Counted from the first letter of the stretch, positions 28,345-37,542 are shown. The stretch is DNA of 64,000 nt from Oscillospiraceae bacterium (GCA_017466865.1 JAFTTI010000013.1:149985-213984), one strand, 5' to 3'. Notes: generated from the letters alone by a model not told the origin. Translations and numbers: made by a program.

Positions 28345-29157
28345 ATGTTCAAAAAAATAACAGCTTTTTTACTCATAGCAACGATGTGTTTTATCCTTTC
28401 GGGATGTAGCAATAACGGTACTTCGGTCAGCGAAGGCGCTGAAACAGGAAATCCTGAAGAAATTGTCAAAGGATATTATACTTGTCTTATAAACGAAAAA
28501 TACGATATTGCCTATGACAAATATGTTTCAAGCATATCAAAGGTTTTCGAAACAAAGGAAGAATTTTCTCAGCGAATGGAGCTTTCTGCTTTTATGCAGG
28601 ACAAAAAGCTAAAGGATGTTCTTATAAACGATGCTGAACTTGTTATGGGAACAGAAGATGTTATCTATAAAATCAAGGGTATCGCAAAATACGAACTCGA
28701 TGGCGAAACAATAACAGAAGATTTTTTTGAATATGTAATCACGCAGAAGCAAACAGGATTCAACCGAATTTTAATTGATGGTGCACTTTCTGCAAAGCCT
28801 TATGAAATGGCAAACGGAAAAGGACTTCATGCATCAAAAGTTATGGTTTATAACACCGTTGAAGGAAAACGCGTTAAAATGACTATGACAAACAACGACG
28901 TTATTTTCCATGCTATCGGAAAAGAAACTATGCCTCCTATGCTTGAAATCGTTGTTGGCGGAAGAACAAGACCTTGCAAATTCCCATCGTATACAATAAT
29001 CGAACCAGGAAAAACTGCTGAATTCACAGCGGAATATGATGGAGTTTCAGGTGAGGTTACAAAGGTTGTCCTTTCTTCAATCTATGCTGTCGGAGAAAAT
29101 AAAAAGCCGTCTGAAGAAGACAGCGGAAGGGTTTATTCACTAACACTCGAAAAATAA
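28345..29157 (+). CDS. Lipoprotein with DUF-like surface domain, function unknown
   Basis: This 270-residue protein has a signal segment ending in the lipobox LSGC (about residue 20), so it is probably anchored outside the membrane. Residues about 35-140 look like an NTF2/DUF4878-style fold (EIVKGYYTCLINEKYDIAYDKY), followed by a beta-rich domain (about 150-265). No enzyme motif is visible. It has its own promoter and GAGGTG site. It is convergent with the large non-coding RNA on the opposite strand, and both share the terminator hairpin. Confidence 0.8.
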   Translation: MFKKITAFLLIATMCFILSGCSNNGTSVSEGAETGNPEEIVKGYYTCLINEKYDIAYDKYVSSISKVFETKEEFSQRMELSAFMQDKKLKDVLINDAELVMGTEDVIYKIKGIAKYELDGETITEDFFEYVITQKQTGFNRILIDGALSAKPYEMANGKGLHASKVMVYNTVEGKRVKMTMTNNDVIFHAIGKETMPPMLEIVVGGRTRPCKFPSYTIIEPGKTAEFTAEYDGVSGEVTKVVLSSIYAVGENKKPSEEDSGRVYSLTLEK

Positions 29158-29164
29158 CAGAAAT

Positions 29165-29198
29165 TGCAAAGGGAGCGACTATTGCCGCTCCCTTAATA
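29165..29198. terminator. Shared terminator of the lipoprotein gene and the large RNA
   Basis: The stem GGGAGCG/CGCTCCC (29171-29177, 29186-29192) lies between convergent transcripts. The T-tracts are modest in both directions (TTAATAATTT on plus, TTTGCAATTT on minus). Confidence 0.65.
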
Positions 29199-29239
29199 AT
29201 TTATTTGAAGTTTTTCGTCGCACTACCGACTATGCCAAG

Positions 29240-29594
29240 GGACTCACTCCTATCTGTTTAGATTCTTTTATTTACCTTTGGCATGATAATCAACTCTTTA
29301 CTAAAGATTTTAACCTATGCGGAGAAATTCATCCGCTAAAATGAGTATCCTGTCGGACTCACCCCTTATAATCAAATTTAAATGTTCAAATCGTGAAAAG
29401 TGGGCACAATCATTACCATATATGCCAACTCCCTCCGTTTAAAATTTGAAGAAGTGAACGACTTTCATCGTTTCGCAAAACTTTCGGGTGGTCTCACTCC
29501 AATCTAACTAAATTTTTCTGTCAAATGTCCTTAAAATCATAAGCATACCTTCTTTATAAAAGATGTAGTTACTTAATGGTGCATAGGACTCACC
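29240..29594 (-). repeat. Four dispersed GRGTGAGWCC motifs in the large RNA
   Basis: On the minus strand GGAGTGAGTCC (29240-29250), GGGGTGAGTCC (29355-29365), GGAGTGAGACC (29490-29500) and GGTGAGTCC (29586-29594) recur at spacings of roughly 95-135 bases. Each sits in or beside a hairpin. The 5' half has a related GGCGTGTC-type motif at about 29744, 29913 and, weaker, 29946. Confidence 0.7.
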
Positions 29595-30073
29595 TTTCCT
29601 GAAAGTTATTTTTTGCAGCCGATAAATATATCAAAACCTCACGGTTTAAGTTCTGGTTTATACCGCGTACAGCTGTTGACACTGCACCGATAAAGACCCA
29701 TAATCCCTATTGCCCAGGAACAAAACCCTGACTTTCGGATTACGACACGCCTTATTGTCTAAAACTTATCCTTAACCGATAAAACATCGTAATTTCGGAG
29801 TGGCTATCTGCCTTTTCAACTCCGCCAAAAGCAACGGACAGTTTACAACACGGCCACAAGCATGTCTACGAAAAGATTCTGCTCTGAGCTGATTTCTGAA
29901 ATTTTATCCAACGGACACGCCTGCCTTTCCGATAATAATTGTAAGCTGACACCCTTACCTCGTTTACGAATGATAAACTGTCGCACCCGACTATGTAAAC
30001 CTAACCGCAACCTTATGATAAGGATCGTTACTATCTTAGAGCCCTGACCTCTTGTGGTCTTCTCTATGTTTAT

Positions 30074-30102
30074 AATATACCACCACTTTTGGTTAATGTC
30101 AA
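30074..30102 (-). promoter_or_regulatory. Promoter of the large non-coding RNA
   Basis: On the minus strand TTGACA (30097-30102) and TATATT (30074-30079) are separated by 17 bp. The predicted start is near 30066. Confidence 0.75.
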
Positions 30103-30160
30103 CAGTTTTTTATAAAAATTGTTGATAACTTTTAGGTAAATTATTTGTAAAATTTGACTA

Positions 30161-30189
30161 TTGACTCTTTTTTCTGATAGTGGTATAAT
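30161..30189 (+). promoter_or_regulatory. Promoter of the DUF1292 gene
   Basis: TTGACT (30161-30166) and TATAAT (30184-30189) are separated by 17 bp. It is divergent from the large-RNA promoter. Confidence 0.8.
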
Positions 30190-30198
30190 ATTTTATGT

Positions 30199-30232
30199 TG
30201 GGTGAGTTTTTTCTCGCCCATATTTTATTATA
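30199..30232 (+). promoter_or_regulatory. Leader hairpin before the DUF1292 gene, attenuator-like
   Basis: GGGTGAG and CTCGCCC form a 7-bp stem with a T6 loop, followed by ATATTTTATTAT. It looks like a weak intrinsic terminator within the 60-base leader. Confidence 0.45.
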
Positions 30233-30253
30233 ATAGGTATAAAGGAGAATATT

Positions 30254-30574
30254 ATGTTTAACGAAGAAGAAATCAGTTTTACTCCAGATTTATATACTCT
30301 TGTTGATGAAAACGGCGAAGAACAGACATTCGAACTTTTAGACGCTATGGAATATGAGGGTGAAAGATACTACGCGCTTACGCCTTACTATCCAAACGCT
30401 GAAGATTTGCTCAATGATAACGGCGAACTCACTATACTCAAATCCGAATTTGTTGATGATGAAGAAATGATGATTTCTATTGAGGATGACGATGAGTTTG
30501 AGAAAATCGCTGAAATTTTCCTTGAAAGAATTGAAGTTATGTTTGATGAACCCGAAGACGAAGATGATTTCTAA
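30254..30574 (+). CDS. DUF1292 family protein (YrzB-like)
   Basis: This 106-residue very acidic protein matches the DUF1292 pattern: LVDENGEEQTFELLDAMEYEG, then RYYALTPY and a final acidic tail. The family is conserved in Firmicutes and has no known function. In Bacillus its gene neighbours ireB/yrzL; here ireB lies about 14 kb away. The AAAGGAG site is 8 bases before the ATG. Confidence 0.88.
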   Translation: MFNEEEISFTPDLYTLVDENGEEQTFELLDAMEYEGERYYALTPYYPNAEDLLNDNGELTILKSEFVDDEEMMISIEDDDEFEKIAEIFLERIEVMFDEPEDEDDF

Positions 30575-30583
30575 AAATTGCTA

Positions 30584-30612
30584 TTGATTTTTTGTTTTGT
30601 TTGATATATACT
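30584..30612 (+). promoter_or_regulatory. Promoter of the 6S-like RNA
   Basis: TTGATT (30584-30589) and TATACT (30607-30612) are separated by 17 bp, about 8 bases before the predicted RNA start. Confidence 0.65.
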
Positions 30613-30619
30613 ATCATAA

Positions 30620-30812
30620 AGGAAAGATATTCTGCCTTGTGCGTCAGATGTGATTTTTATAATCCAACACATAATTAAAGGGACTTGACCTCCGGATATG
30701 GATTGCAGACCTCCCGCTTTTGCGGACGAAGGGAGCGCGAAATATCAGGGGCATAACCCACCTGCTGAGTGCGGGTTTTATGCTTCACATCAACGGCAAG
30801 GCGGTCTTTTTT
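30620..30812 (+). ncRNA. ssrS: Probable 6S RNA
   Basis: This RNA of about 190 bases has the 6S layout. A long, bulged closing stem joins GCCTTG-TG-CGT-CA-GATGTGA (about 30633-30653) to TCACATC-A-ACG-G-CAAGGC (about 30785-30802). Inside are a large open central region, a terminal GC-rich hairpin (CCGC/GCGG, CTCCC/GGGAG), and a 3'-side hairpin GCATAACCC/GGGTTTTATGC. A promoter lies just upstream and CTTTTTT just after the stem. 6S binds the housekeeping polymerase. Identification is by structure only. Confidence 0.65.
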
Positions 30813-30821
30813 AAAAGCAAA

Positions 30822-30860
30822 TAACCCGTGAAGATTTTTTCTTCACGGGTCTATTTTTTC
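30822..30860. terminator. Terminator after sbcC, works on both strands
   Basis: The stem ACCCGTGAAG/CTTCACGGGT (30824-30833, 30841-30850) lies between the 6S-like RNA and the convergent sbcC gene, followed by a T-tract on plus and TTATTTGCTTTT on minus. Confidence 0.8.
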
Positions 30861-30862
30861 TT

Positions 30863-33800
30863 TTACTGTGTGCAGACTATTTCGCTTGATGTCATTGTTT
30901 TCTTGACATAAATCTTCTTATCAATTCTTTCCTTAAGGTCAGGCACATGAGATATAATACCTATGAGTCTGTCGCCCTGAGTAAGACTGTTAAGAACACC
31001 TATCGCCTGTTCGAGTGAGGCTGTATCAAGTCCGCCAAAGCCTTCATCTATGAACATTGATTCAATATGAATTCCTCCGCTGTTGCTCTGTATAACATCT
31101 GAAAGGCCAAGAGCGAGTGCGAGTGAAGCCTTGAATCCTTCACCGCCTGAAAGGGATTTTACAGTTCTGGGCTTTCCGCTGAAGTTATCGTAAACATCAA
31201 TATCAAGACCTGTCTGCTTTCTGAGGTTATCCGCTTCATCAGCCTGAACAAGAACATATCTGTTTTCGCTCATCTTCAAAAGACGCTCGTTTGCCTTATC
31301 AAGAATTCTTCTGAAATATGTTCTCTGAACATACTGTTCGAAAGTAATCTTCTGCTTTCCTGCAAGTTCACCATTTGCGGTCTTTGAAATATCACAGACA
31401 AGAGAATATTCCCTTTCGAGTTTATTTCTCTGAACATATTTTTCATTGATGAATTCGAGTGTTTTAAGGTTTCCTTCAAGTCTTGAAGCAACTCTGATAT
31501 ATTCGGATTCAATAATTTCTGTTTCTTTAGAAAGAGCGTCATTCTTTTCTTTGAGTTCAGAAATATCGACTCTTTCCTTGCCCTCTGTCTGCTGGAAAAT
31601 CTGTTCGTATCTTGCTTTCTGGGCAGTAACTTCATCTTTGTATGCCGAGAGTTCATTCTTCATAGAATTGAGGGTATTTTCTTCGATAATAGCAGATTTA
31701 TAATCATCTTCAGATGAGAATCCGTTTTCTGAAATCGCATTCTTGTATTCTTCAAGTGCATTATTATAGCCTTCTTCAGCAGACGCTTTTCTTTCTTCTG
31801 CCTCTTTAAGAACAGCGCTGTTATTTTCAACGAGAATCTTACATTCGTTATAAGCGGTTTCTGCATCTTTAAGAGCAGATTCCATTGTTTCGAGTTCGGA
31901 TTCGAGAACTGCTATATTTTCGAGAGCTTCTTCCTTTGTAGGATAATCGAGGAAAGAGAGAACATTATCATAAGATGCTGTTCTTTCTTTGACAGCCTCA
32001 AGGGTTTCTGAACGCTCCTTGATTTTTTCGGCAAGAGTTTTTTCAGATTCGGCTGCTTTCTGTCTTAATTCTTCAATTTTAGAAGAAAGTTCCGCCTTTT
32101 TCTGCTTTGCCTCTTCGATGAGTTTGTGTTCGCTTTCAAGTTCCCTTGCTTCATCTTCGAGCTTCTTCTGTTCGTTGAGGATAAGTTCAGGAAGATTATC
32201 TACTGTTATCTCGATTCCGGGGAAAAATCTGTCTGTTTCAGCTTTTAAGTGCTGTGCTGTCTGCTCGAAAGCGGCACTCTTTTCGTTTGCTGAGTTTGCG
32301 GCACTCTGAAGTCTTTTGAAAAGTCTGTCTCTTTCTTCACGGAGTTCTGCGAGTTTTTCATCGCTTACAGCACCCTCTTCCATCTTTGCGGGATTTGGAT
32401 GATGATAAGAGCCGCATACAGGACAAGGCTTATCGTCTTCAAGTTCTGATGCCATTATGCCTGCTTGTGAACGGAAGAACGCAAATTCAGCCTTTGTATA
32501 AGCGTCAAGAGCGTTGTTGTAGTTCTTTTCAACAGTATAATAACTCTTTCTGAGCATTTTGAGTTCGTTGTTATAAGAAAGCATATCTTTTGTAAGAGAT
32601 GCCATATTTTCGACTTTCTCGTATCTTGTCTGAAGTTTCTGGATTTTTGTTTCAGAAGATATGAAACGAACTTCTGCGTCAGAAACCTCTGCGAGTTCCT
32701 TTTCACATTCTAAAAGTTCTGCCTTGGCAGACTCCCCTGCTTCTCTTGCGGCAGTTTCAGCGGCTTCAAAGATGCTGTCCTGTGCTTTGAGTTTTTCTAT
32801 CTGACCGCCGAGAAGTATGAGGTTTTCATATCTCGGAAGATGTCTTTTAATCTGTTCGATACGGCTGAGTTTTGCGTTTCTCTGAGGTATTTCCTCCTGA
32901 CAGTGAAGAAGCTCTTTTTCAAGTTCCAGAAGTCTTGGAGCGGCATCTTTTGACGCTGCTTCAAGTTCTGAAAGTGATGATACCGCTTCATCGAAAAGCT
33001 GTTTTTCTCTCGCTAAAGCCTTTTCTTTGGGGAGAACATTCTTTATCGCTTTTTCTGCTTTTAAAACCTTTTCAGACATCTCTGTCATATCGTCTTTCTT
33101 ATCGCCAAGTTCGGCAAGTTTGAAACGGAGGTTTTCGTATTCATCGAAAAGCTTATTTGTTTCTTCTGCGGTTGAATATTCTGTATGGATTTTCTGCATT
33201 TCTTCGCGCTTTGCGTCAAAGAGTGCTTTCTTCTCGTCGCGGACAACAGTATCCTTTTCGTTAAGGTCTGAAAGTGCTGCAACAAGTTCTGTTATCTTAT
33301 TTACGTCTTTTTCTTCGAGAAGTTTTGCGAGTTCACTTTCTTCGCTTTCGGGAGTAATACCTTCGCAATACTGTTTTATTGCATCTGTATTCTTTTCGAG
33401 TGCGTAAGAAATTTCAGCGCTTCTTGATTTCAAAACATTCTGGAAAGACTGGAAATATGTTGTATCAAAAACTTTTCTGAAAATCTCTGAACGCTCTTTG
33501 CTGTCAGCGTGAAGAAGTTTTAAGAATTCACCCTGTGCGAGCATTCCGATATACTTGAAACGCTTATAATCAACGCCTAAAATTGTTTCGATTTCAGCGT
33601 TTACATTCTTTTCTCCCACACACTGAGAATTAGCTGTTTCAAGAATTGCATTAGCATTTTCTGTTGTTTCGCCTTCGGAGTTCTTTTTCTTTCTCTTGTA
33701 TGAGGGGTTTCTTCTTACTGTATATACCTCATCCTTATGAGAAAAAACAAGTTCTGCAAAAGTAGGAGTGTTATCGTTTGCAAAGTCACTTCTTATCATA

Positions 33801-33991
33801 TCTGATGTTCTGTTATCGCCACTCGCTTTTCCGAAAAGTGCATAACAGATACCATCGAAAATAGTTGTCTTTCCCGCACCTGTATCGCCTGTTATGAGAA
33901 AAAGCCCTTTCTGACCGAATTTTTCAAAATCAATTTCGGCTTTATCTGCATAAGGACCGAATGCGCTGAGGGTAAGTTTTATAAGTTTCAT
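30863..33991 (-). CDS. sbcC: Exonuclease subunit SbcC
   Basis: This 1,042-residue SMC/Rad50-like ATPase has an N-terminal Walker A (GDTGAGKTTIFDGICYALFG), a long antiparallel coiled coil with the zinc hook CPVCG near residue 523, and a C-terminal signature motif (SLSGGEGFKASLALALGLSD) plus Walker B (FIDEGFGGLD). With SbcD it forms the nuclease that cleaves hairpins and processes DNA ends. Its start overlaps the sbcD stop by 4 bp. Confidence 0.97.
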   Translation of the reverse strand: MKLIKLTLSAFGPYADKAEIDFEKFGQKGLFLITGDTGAGKTTIFDGICYALFGKASGDNRTSDMIRSDFANDNTPTFAELVFSHKDEVYTVRRNPSYKRKKKNSEGETTENANAILETANSQCVGEKNVNAEIETILGVDYKRFKYIGMLAQGEFLKLLHADSKERSEIFRKVFDTTYFQSFQNVLKSRSAEISYALEKNTDAIKQYCEGITPESEESELAKLLEEKDVNKITELVAALSDLNEKDTVVRDEKKALFDAKREEMQKIHTEYSTAEETNKLFDEYENLRFKLAELGDKKDDMTEMSEKVLKAEKAIKNVLPKEKALAREKQLFDEAVSSLSELEAASKDAAPRLLELEKELLHCQEEIPQRNAKLSRIEQIKRHLPRYENLILLGGQIEKLKAQDSIFEAAETAAREAGESAKAELLECEKELAEVSDAEVRFISSETKIQKLQTRYEKVENMASLTKDMLSYNNELKMLRKSYYTVEKNYNNALDAYTKAEFAFFRSQAGIMASELEDDKPCPVCGSYHHPNPAKMEEGAVSDEKLAELREERDRLFKRLQSAANSANEKSAAFEQTAQHLKAETDRFFPGIEITVDNLPELILNEQKKLEDEARELESEHKLIEEAKQKKAELSSKIEELRQKAAESEKTLAEKIKERSETLEAVKERTASYDNVLSFLDYPTKEEALENIAVLESELETMESALKDAETAYNECKILVENNSAVLKEAEERKASAEEGYNNALEEYKNAISENGFSSEDDYKSAIIEENTLNSMKNELSAYKDEVTAQKARYEQIFQQTEGKERVDISELKEKNDALSKETEIIESEYIRVASRLEGNLKTLEFINEKYVQRNKLEREYSLVCDISKTANGELAGKQKITFEQYVQRTYFRRILDKANERLLKMSENRYVLVQADEADNLRKQTGLDIDVYDNFSGKPRTVKSLSGGEGFKASLALALGLSDVIQSNSGGIHIESMFIDEGFGGLDTASLEQAIGVLNSLTQGDRLIGIISHVPDLKERIDKKIYVKKTMTSSEIVCTQ

Positions 33992-35130
33992 ATAATATTT
34001 CTTGCTCCTTCCTCAAACGCTTTTCTTACAACCGCCATCTTATCTTCTGAAAGTTCTGTGCCATTCTGTAACGCATAAAACTCAGCAAAAAGTTCTTCGG
34101 GTGATTTTTCTTCTATATTTTCAGCAGAATTCAGTTCTGCTTCGTGTGCTGTTCTGCTGTTTTCAATATCAATGTGCATAAGGTTAGGATAAATCGAACG
34201 GAGTTTTCCTGCCGCGTCATAAAGTTCGTCTTCATCCGTTAAAACAGCATAGATATAATCGTCATCATCGAGAGAAATCGTTGTTTTCATAAGGTCAGAA
34301 AGTTTGCCCTTGATTTTTCTCATATCTCTTCTTGGTGTTACAGGGATTTTGTCAACGCTTACACTTCCCTTTCCTTCAAGAGAAACAACTGTTACAGACT
34401 TTGTCTGCTGGATTTCTGAAAGAGAATATTTAAGAGGTGTACCTGCGTATCTTACCGTATCCCTGCCGATGCTCTGTGCCGAATGGATATGCCCTAATGC
34501 GACATAATCAAAGCAATCGAAAACAGAAACATCAACATTATCAATTCCGCCGACATTTATCTGTTCAGAGTCACATCTTACGGGTTCAGCACCACTGTTT
34601 GTAACAAACTGGTGTGAGATAAGGACATTTCTTTCTTTTCTGTCAATGTCTGCGTGATTTATTATAGCACGAACGGCGTCATCGTATGTTTCTATCTTGT
34701 CATCGGGATAATAAGGCTTTACATATTCCGGTCTTACAAACGGAAGCATATAAATATTCACTTTTCCGAAAATATCGTCGTATGTATATTTTCTGAGAGT
34801 TCCATCGAAATTGGAATAAATCATTACGCCCTTTGAACTCATAAGACGGCTGCCGAAGGAAAGGCGTTCCTTTCCGTCATGGTTTCCGCTTATTATATAA
34901 ACAGCAATTCCTTTTTCTGAAAGATCGGTAATGAATTTATCAAGAACTTCAACAGCGTTCGATGAGGGAACGCTTTTATCGTAAACATCACCCGCAACGA
35001 AAACAGCGTCAACCTTTTCAACACTTGCGGTGTGTATAATCTTTGAAAGTATGAATTCCTGATCTTCGGTCATATCGTAACCGTAAATCGTTCTTCCTAT
35101 ATGCAGGTCTGAAATATGAAGAAATTTCAA
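33988..35130 (-). CDS. sbcD: Exonuclease subunit SbcD
   Basis: This 380-residue Mre11-like nuclease has the calcineurin-type phosphoesterase motifs HISDLHIG, AGDVYD, SGNHD and LGHIHSAQ. It is the Mn-dependent nuclease partner of SbcC, encoded directly downstream. The start is TTG, placed by GGAGGG about 9 bases upstream. The length is close to the family norm. Confidence 0.97.
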   Translation of the reverse strand: MKFLHISDLHIGRTIYGYDMTEDQEFILSKIIHTASVEKVDAVFVAGDVYDKSVPSSNAVEVLDKFITDLSEKGIAVYIISGNHDGKERLSFGSRLMSSKGVMIYSNFDGTLRKYTYDDIFGKVNIYMLPFVRPEYVKPYYPDDKIETYDDAVRAIINHADIDRKERNVLISHQFVTNSGAEPVRCDSEQINVGGIDNVDVSVFDCFDYVALGHIHSAQSIGRDTVRYAGTPLKYSLSEIQQTKSVTVVSLEGKGSVSVDKIPVTPRRDMRKIKGKLSDLMKTTISLDDDDYIYAVLTDEDELYDAAGKLRSIYPNLMHIDIENSRTAHEAELNSAENIEEKSPEELFAEFYALQNGTELSEDKMAVVRKAFEEGARNII

Positions 35131-35168
35131 AGCAAAACCCTCCGATTATCAAAATATAAATATACAAG

Positions 35169-35197
35169 ATAATTATATCACATAATTTAAGATAAAA
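35169..35197 (-). promoter_or_regulatory. sbcDC promoter
   Basis: On the minus strand TTGTTT and TATAAT are separated by 17 bp, about 45 bases upstream of the sbcD TTG. Confidence 0.65.
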
Positions 35198-35323
35198 CAA
35201 GGAATTTTTGCATTTTAAGACATTCCGTGGTGAAAAAAATATACTGAAAATATCGTTGATTTTGTGATAATTATGTGATATAGTAATATTAGGTATATAT
35301 TTTTTAAAGAACGGAGGATTATT

Positions 35324-37540
35324 ATGGGTAAAAAAGCAATATCCTTAAAAGCGAAATTCTTTATCGTTACAACAATAGTTATCATTGTTCAGTTTGTGCT
35401 TAATATCGTTCTCTATCATTCTCTCGGGAATTTTGAATATATCGACCAGAAGATGTCGAAAGAGGTTTATTCTGAAACACTCAACGCCTACAATCAACTT
35501 CAGACCGCTCTTACAACTCCTGCAAAATCGCTTGACAGAGAAGCAAATCACATTGCCGAAAGCATAGAAACCGTTGTTATGAGCGAAAATAATATGCCTT
35601 TATCGGCAGAAGCAGACGAAGAAATCGTATTCTCCGAAAGATTTGATTTGCTTTCAGGAAATTCGCCCAAAATAACATCTATAACAGCATCTGTTGAAAA
35701 GAGTCTTCTTTCTGTTCTTTCAGATGATAACATTTCGGGTGCTTTTATAATTCTTGATACAAATGTTTCAAAAAAGGAAAATTCACACTCTGCATTATAT
35801 CTCAGAAAAACCGACAAGGGCGTTTCTGTAATATATGGAAACAATGCCAAGACAAGCCTTGACAGAACAAGAAAAATTGCTGATGAAATTGATTTTTCGC
35901 TCGAAAACGAAGAAACAGGCGTTTTATATTCATTCTATTCAAAACCTGCTCTTTATAAGAAAAAATCTCTCGTTAATTCGGCTGAATCATTTACATACTG
36001 GTCTGCCCCGCACCGTCTTTTCGAAGGCGAAGATAGGGTTATTTCGTATTCAAGGCCTATCGTTTCTTCAGACGGAACATTCATAGGGGTTATAGGATTC
36101 GAAGTTTCTGAAAAAACAATAAAATCATTCCTTCCTGCCGACAGCCTCGGTTTCGGAAATTCCGGATACGCTTTCTTTGACCGTTCAAACGGAATGATCG
36201 ACCTCTCAAATGCTATTGCAACAGGTGCTTCCATAAACGACATAGAAACTATTTCTCATCCCATAATTGCAACTTTAGACAATGACTATGGTCAGAATGT
36301 TTCTACCCTCGAAGCCGAAAATGGAAAACGCTCTTATCTCTATACACATTATCTTGATTTTTATGACGAAAACTCATACTTTGCAGAAGGCGAAGACTGG
36401 CTTCTTGTAGGAAAAGTCCCTGAAAATTACATAACCAAACAGTCAACAGTTGTAAAGAGTCTTTCGGTAGTTATTATGGCAACCGCTACTCTTGTTTCTC
36501 TTCTTGTTTCTATTTTCGTAATTTCAATTTCAACATCGAAAACAAAGAAACTTATAAGAACAATAGAAAATTTCAAAACAGATCATTCAAAATCAATTGT
36601 ACTTGAAAGAGTCGGAATAAAAGAAATCGACAAACTTTCTGAAATGTTGGAATCATACAGTGAAGATGTTTCTGTAAATTCTGCAAAGAAATCGAAGATT
36701 GTAGACCTTATTTCAAACCCTATAGCAACCTTTGAAATAAGCAAGAACGAGGACAAGGTATTCGTTTCAAACTCGATAGTAAACATTCTTCAGCTTAATC
36801 CTGCTATCATAATAAACGGATATATCAACAAGAAAGAATGGGAAGGAATATACACAAGGATAACATCCTCTGAAAACATTTCATATGAAGGAAGTTATCA
36901 TGTAAACAAAGAGGCAGGAAACGATAACAGCGGTCAGTGGCTTAAGATAAACACATATGAATCAGACAAGTATATAATAGGCGTCATAACTGATATTTCA
37001 GAACAGATACTTGAAAGAAAACGCATTGAATACGAACGCAACCACGACTCACTCACAGGAATTATCAACAGAAGAACATTCCTTTTAAGAACAGAAGAAA
37101 TCCTCGGAAACTGCAAGAATGCCGTTGTTGCTTTATGGGATATAAAGAACATAAAATTCGTCAACAACAAATATGGCCATGAAAACGGCGATAAACTCAT
37201 AAAGGCAGCGACAAGAGTTCTTGATTCAGTTTCAAATGACAGACACACAATAACCGCAAGACTTTCGGGCGATGAATTTGTAACAATATTCTTCGGTGAA
37301 AAGGATGTTTCGTTCTATAAGAGTGAAGTTAAAAATCTTTATGAGCTTCTTTCAAATGTTGTTATCGAAATACCTGATGGTACAGAAATAAAAATAGAAG
37401 CCGCAGTCGGAACTGCTTGTTACCCATTTGACGCACCCGATATAAAGGGACTCTTGCGTTGCACAGACAGCACACTTCTCAACAACAAAAACGAAAACGG
37501 CAGACATTCTGACGGAATATTTGAATACAAAGCTTATTAA
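35324..37540 (+). CDS. Membrane diguanylate cyclase: dCACHE sensor, PAS-like region, GGDEF domain
   Basis: This 738-residue protein has a membrane helix (about 13-32), an extracytoplasmic CACHE-type sensor (about 35-380), a second membrane helix (about 382-405), a HAMP/PAS-like linker (about 405-565) and a C-terminal GGDEF domain. The active-site loop reads SGDEF near residue 649, a variant common in active cyclases. The preceding NHDSLTGIINRR signature and the KNINKYGHENGDKL-type segment are present. It should make c-di-GMP from GTP. The EAL genes about 0.6 kb downstream on the other strand form the opposing activity. Confidence 0.92.
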   Translation: MGKKAISLKAKFFIVTTIVIIVQFVLNIVLYHSLGNFEYIDQKMSKEVYSETLNAYNQLQTALTTPAKSLDREANHIAESIETVVMSENNMPLSAEADEEIVFSERFDLLSGNSPKITSITASVEKSLLSVLSDDNISGAFIILDTNVSKKENSHSALYLRKTDKGVSVIYGNNAKTSLDRTRKIADEIDFSLENEETGVLYSFYSKPALYKKKSLVNSAESFTYWSAPHRLFEGEDRVISYSRPIVSSDGTFIGVIGFEVSEKTIKSFLPADSLGFGNSGYAFFDRSNGMIDLSNAIATGASINDIETISHPIIATLDNDYGQNVSTLEAENGKRSYLYTHYLDFYDENSYFAEGEDWLLVGKVPENYITKQSTVVKSLSVVIMATATLVSLLVSIFVISISTSKTKKLIRTIENFKTDHSKSIVLERVGIKEIDKLSEMLESYSEDVSVNSAKKSKIVDLISNPIATFEISKNEDKVFVSNSIVNILQLNPAIIINGYINKKEWEGIYTRITSSENISYEGSYHVNKEAGNDNSGQWLKINTYESDKYIIGVITDISEQILERKRIEYERNHDSLTGIINRRTFLLRTEEILGNCKNAVVALWDIKNIKFVNNKYGHENGDKLIKAATRVLDSVSNDRHTITARLSGDEFVTIFFGEKDVSFYKSEVKNLYELLSNVVIEIPDGTEIKIEAAVGTACYPFDAPDIKGLLRCTDSTLLNNKNENGRHSDGIFEYKAY

Positions 37541-37542
37541 AA

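Larger units (their letters stand above)
29165..30066 (-). ncRNA. Large highly structured non-coding RNA, about 0.9 kb
   Basis: This region has no plausible protein-coding frame but has a consensus promoter at its right end and a hairpin terminator at its left end, on the minus strand. Reading that strand, hairpins follow one another: GACC/GGTC, CCTTA/TAAGG, GTCG/CGAC, GTAAG/CTTAC, CGGAGT/ACTCCG with inner GGC/GCC (29796-29824), TAATCC/GGATTA with inner CAGG/CCTG (29701-29742), AAACC/GGTTT, GCGGA/TCCGC (29319-29336), and TGCCAAAGG/CCTTGGCA (29233-29283). A 9-bp long-range match joins 29974-29982 and 29837-29845. Four copies of GRGTGAGWCC lie in the 3' half. The size and ornateness recall GOLLD/ROOL/OLE-class RNAs, but I cannot match it to any of them. 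It is not rRNA, tmRNA or RNase P by its visible motifs. Confidence 0.75.

Noticed and set aside
29862-30047. Open frame of 61 codons within the large RNA region
   Set aside because: No ribosome-binding site, protein-like composition or continuity; it crosses several stable hairpins of the opposite-strand RNA.
29157-30066. CRISPR array suggested by recurrent GGACTCAC motifs
   Set aside because: Motifs are only 9-11 bp, irregularly spaced and embedded in hairpins; no constant repeat-spacer pattern exists.
30620-30812. SRP RNA or RNase P RNA as the identity of the 190-base RNA
   Set aside because: The SRP GGAAGCAG-type core and RNase P GAGGAAAGTC core are absent, while the 6S layout fits.
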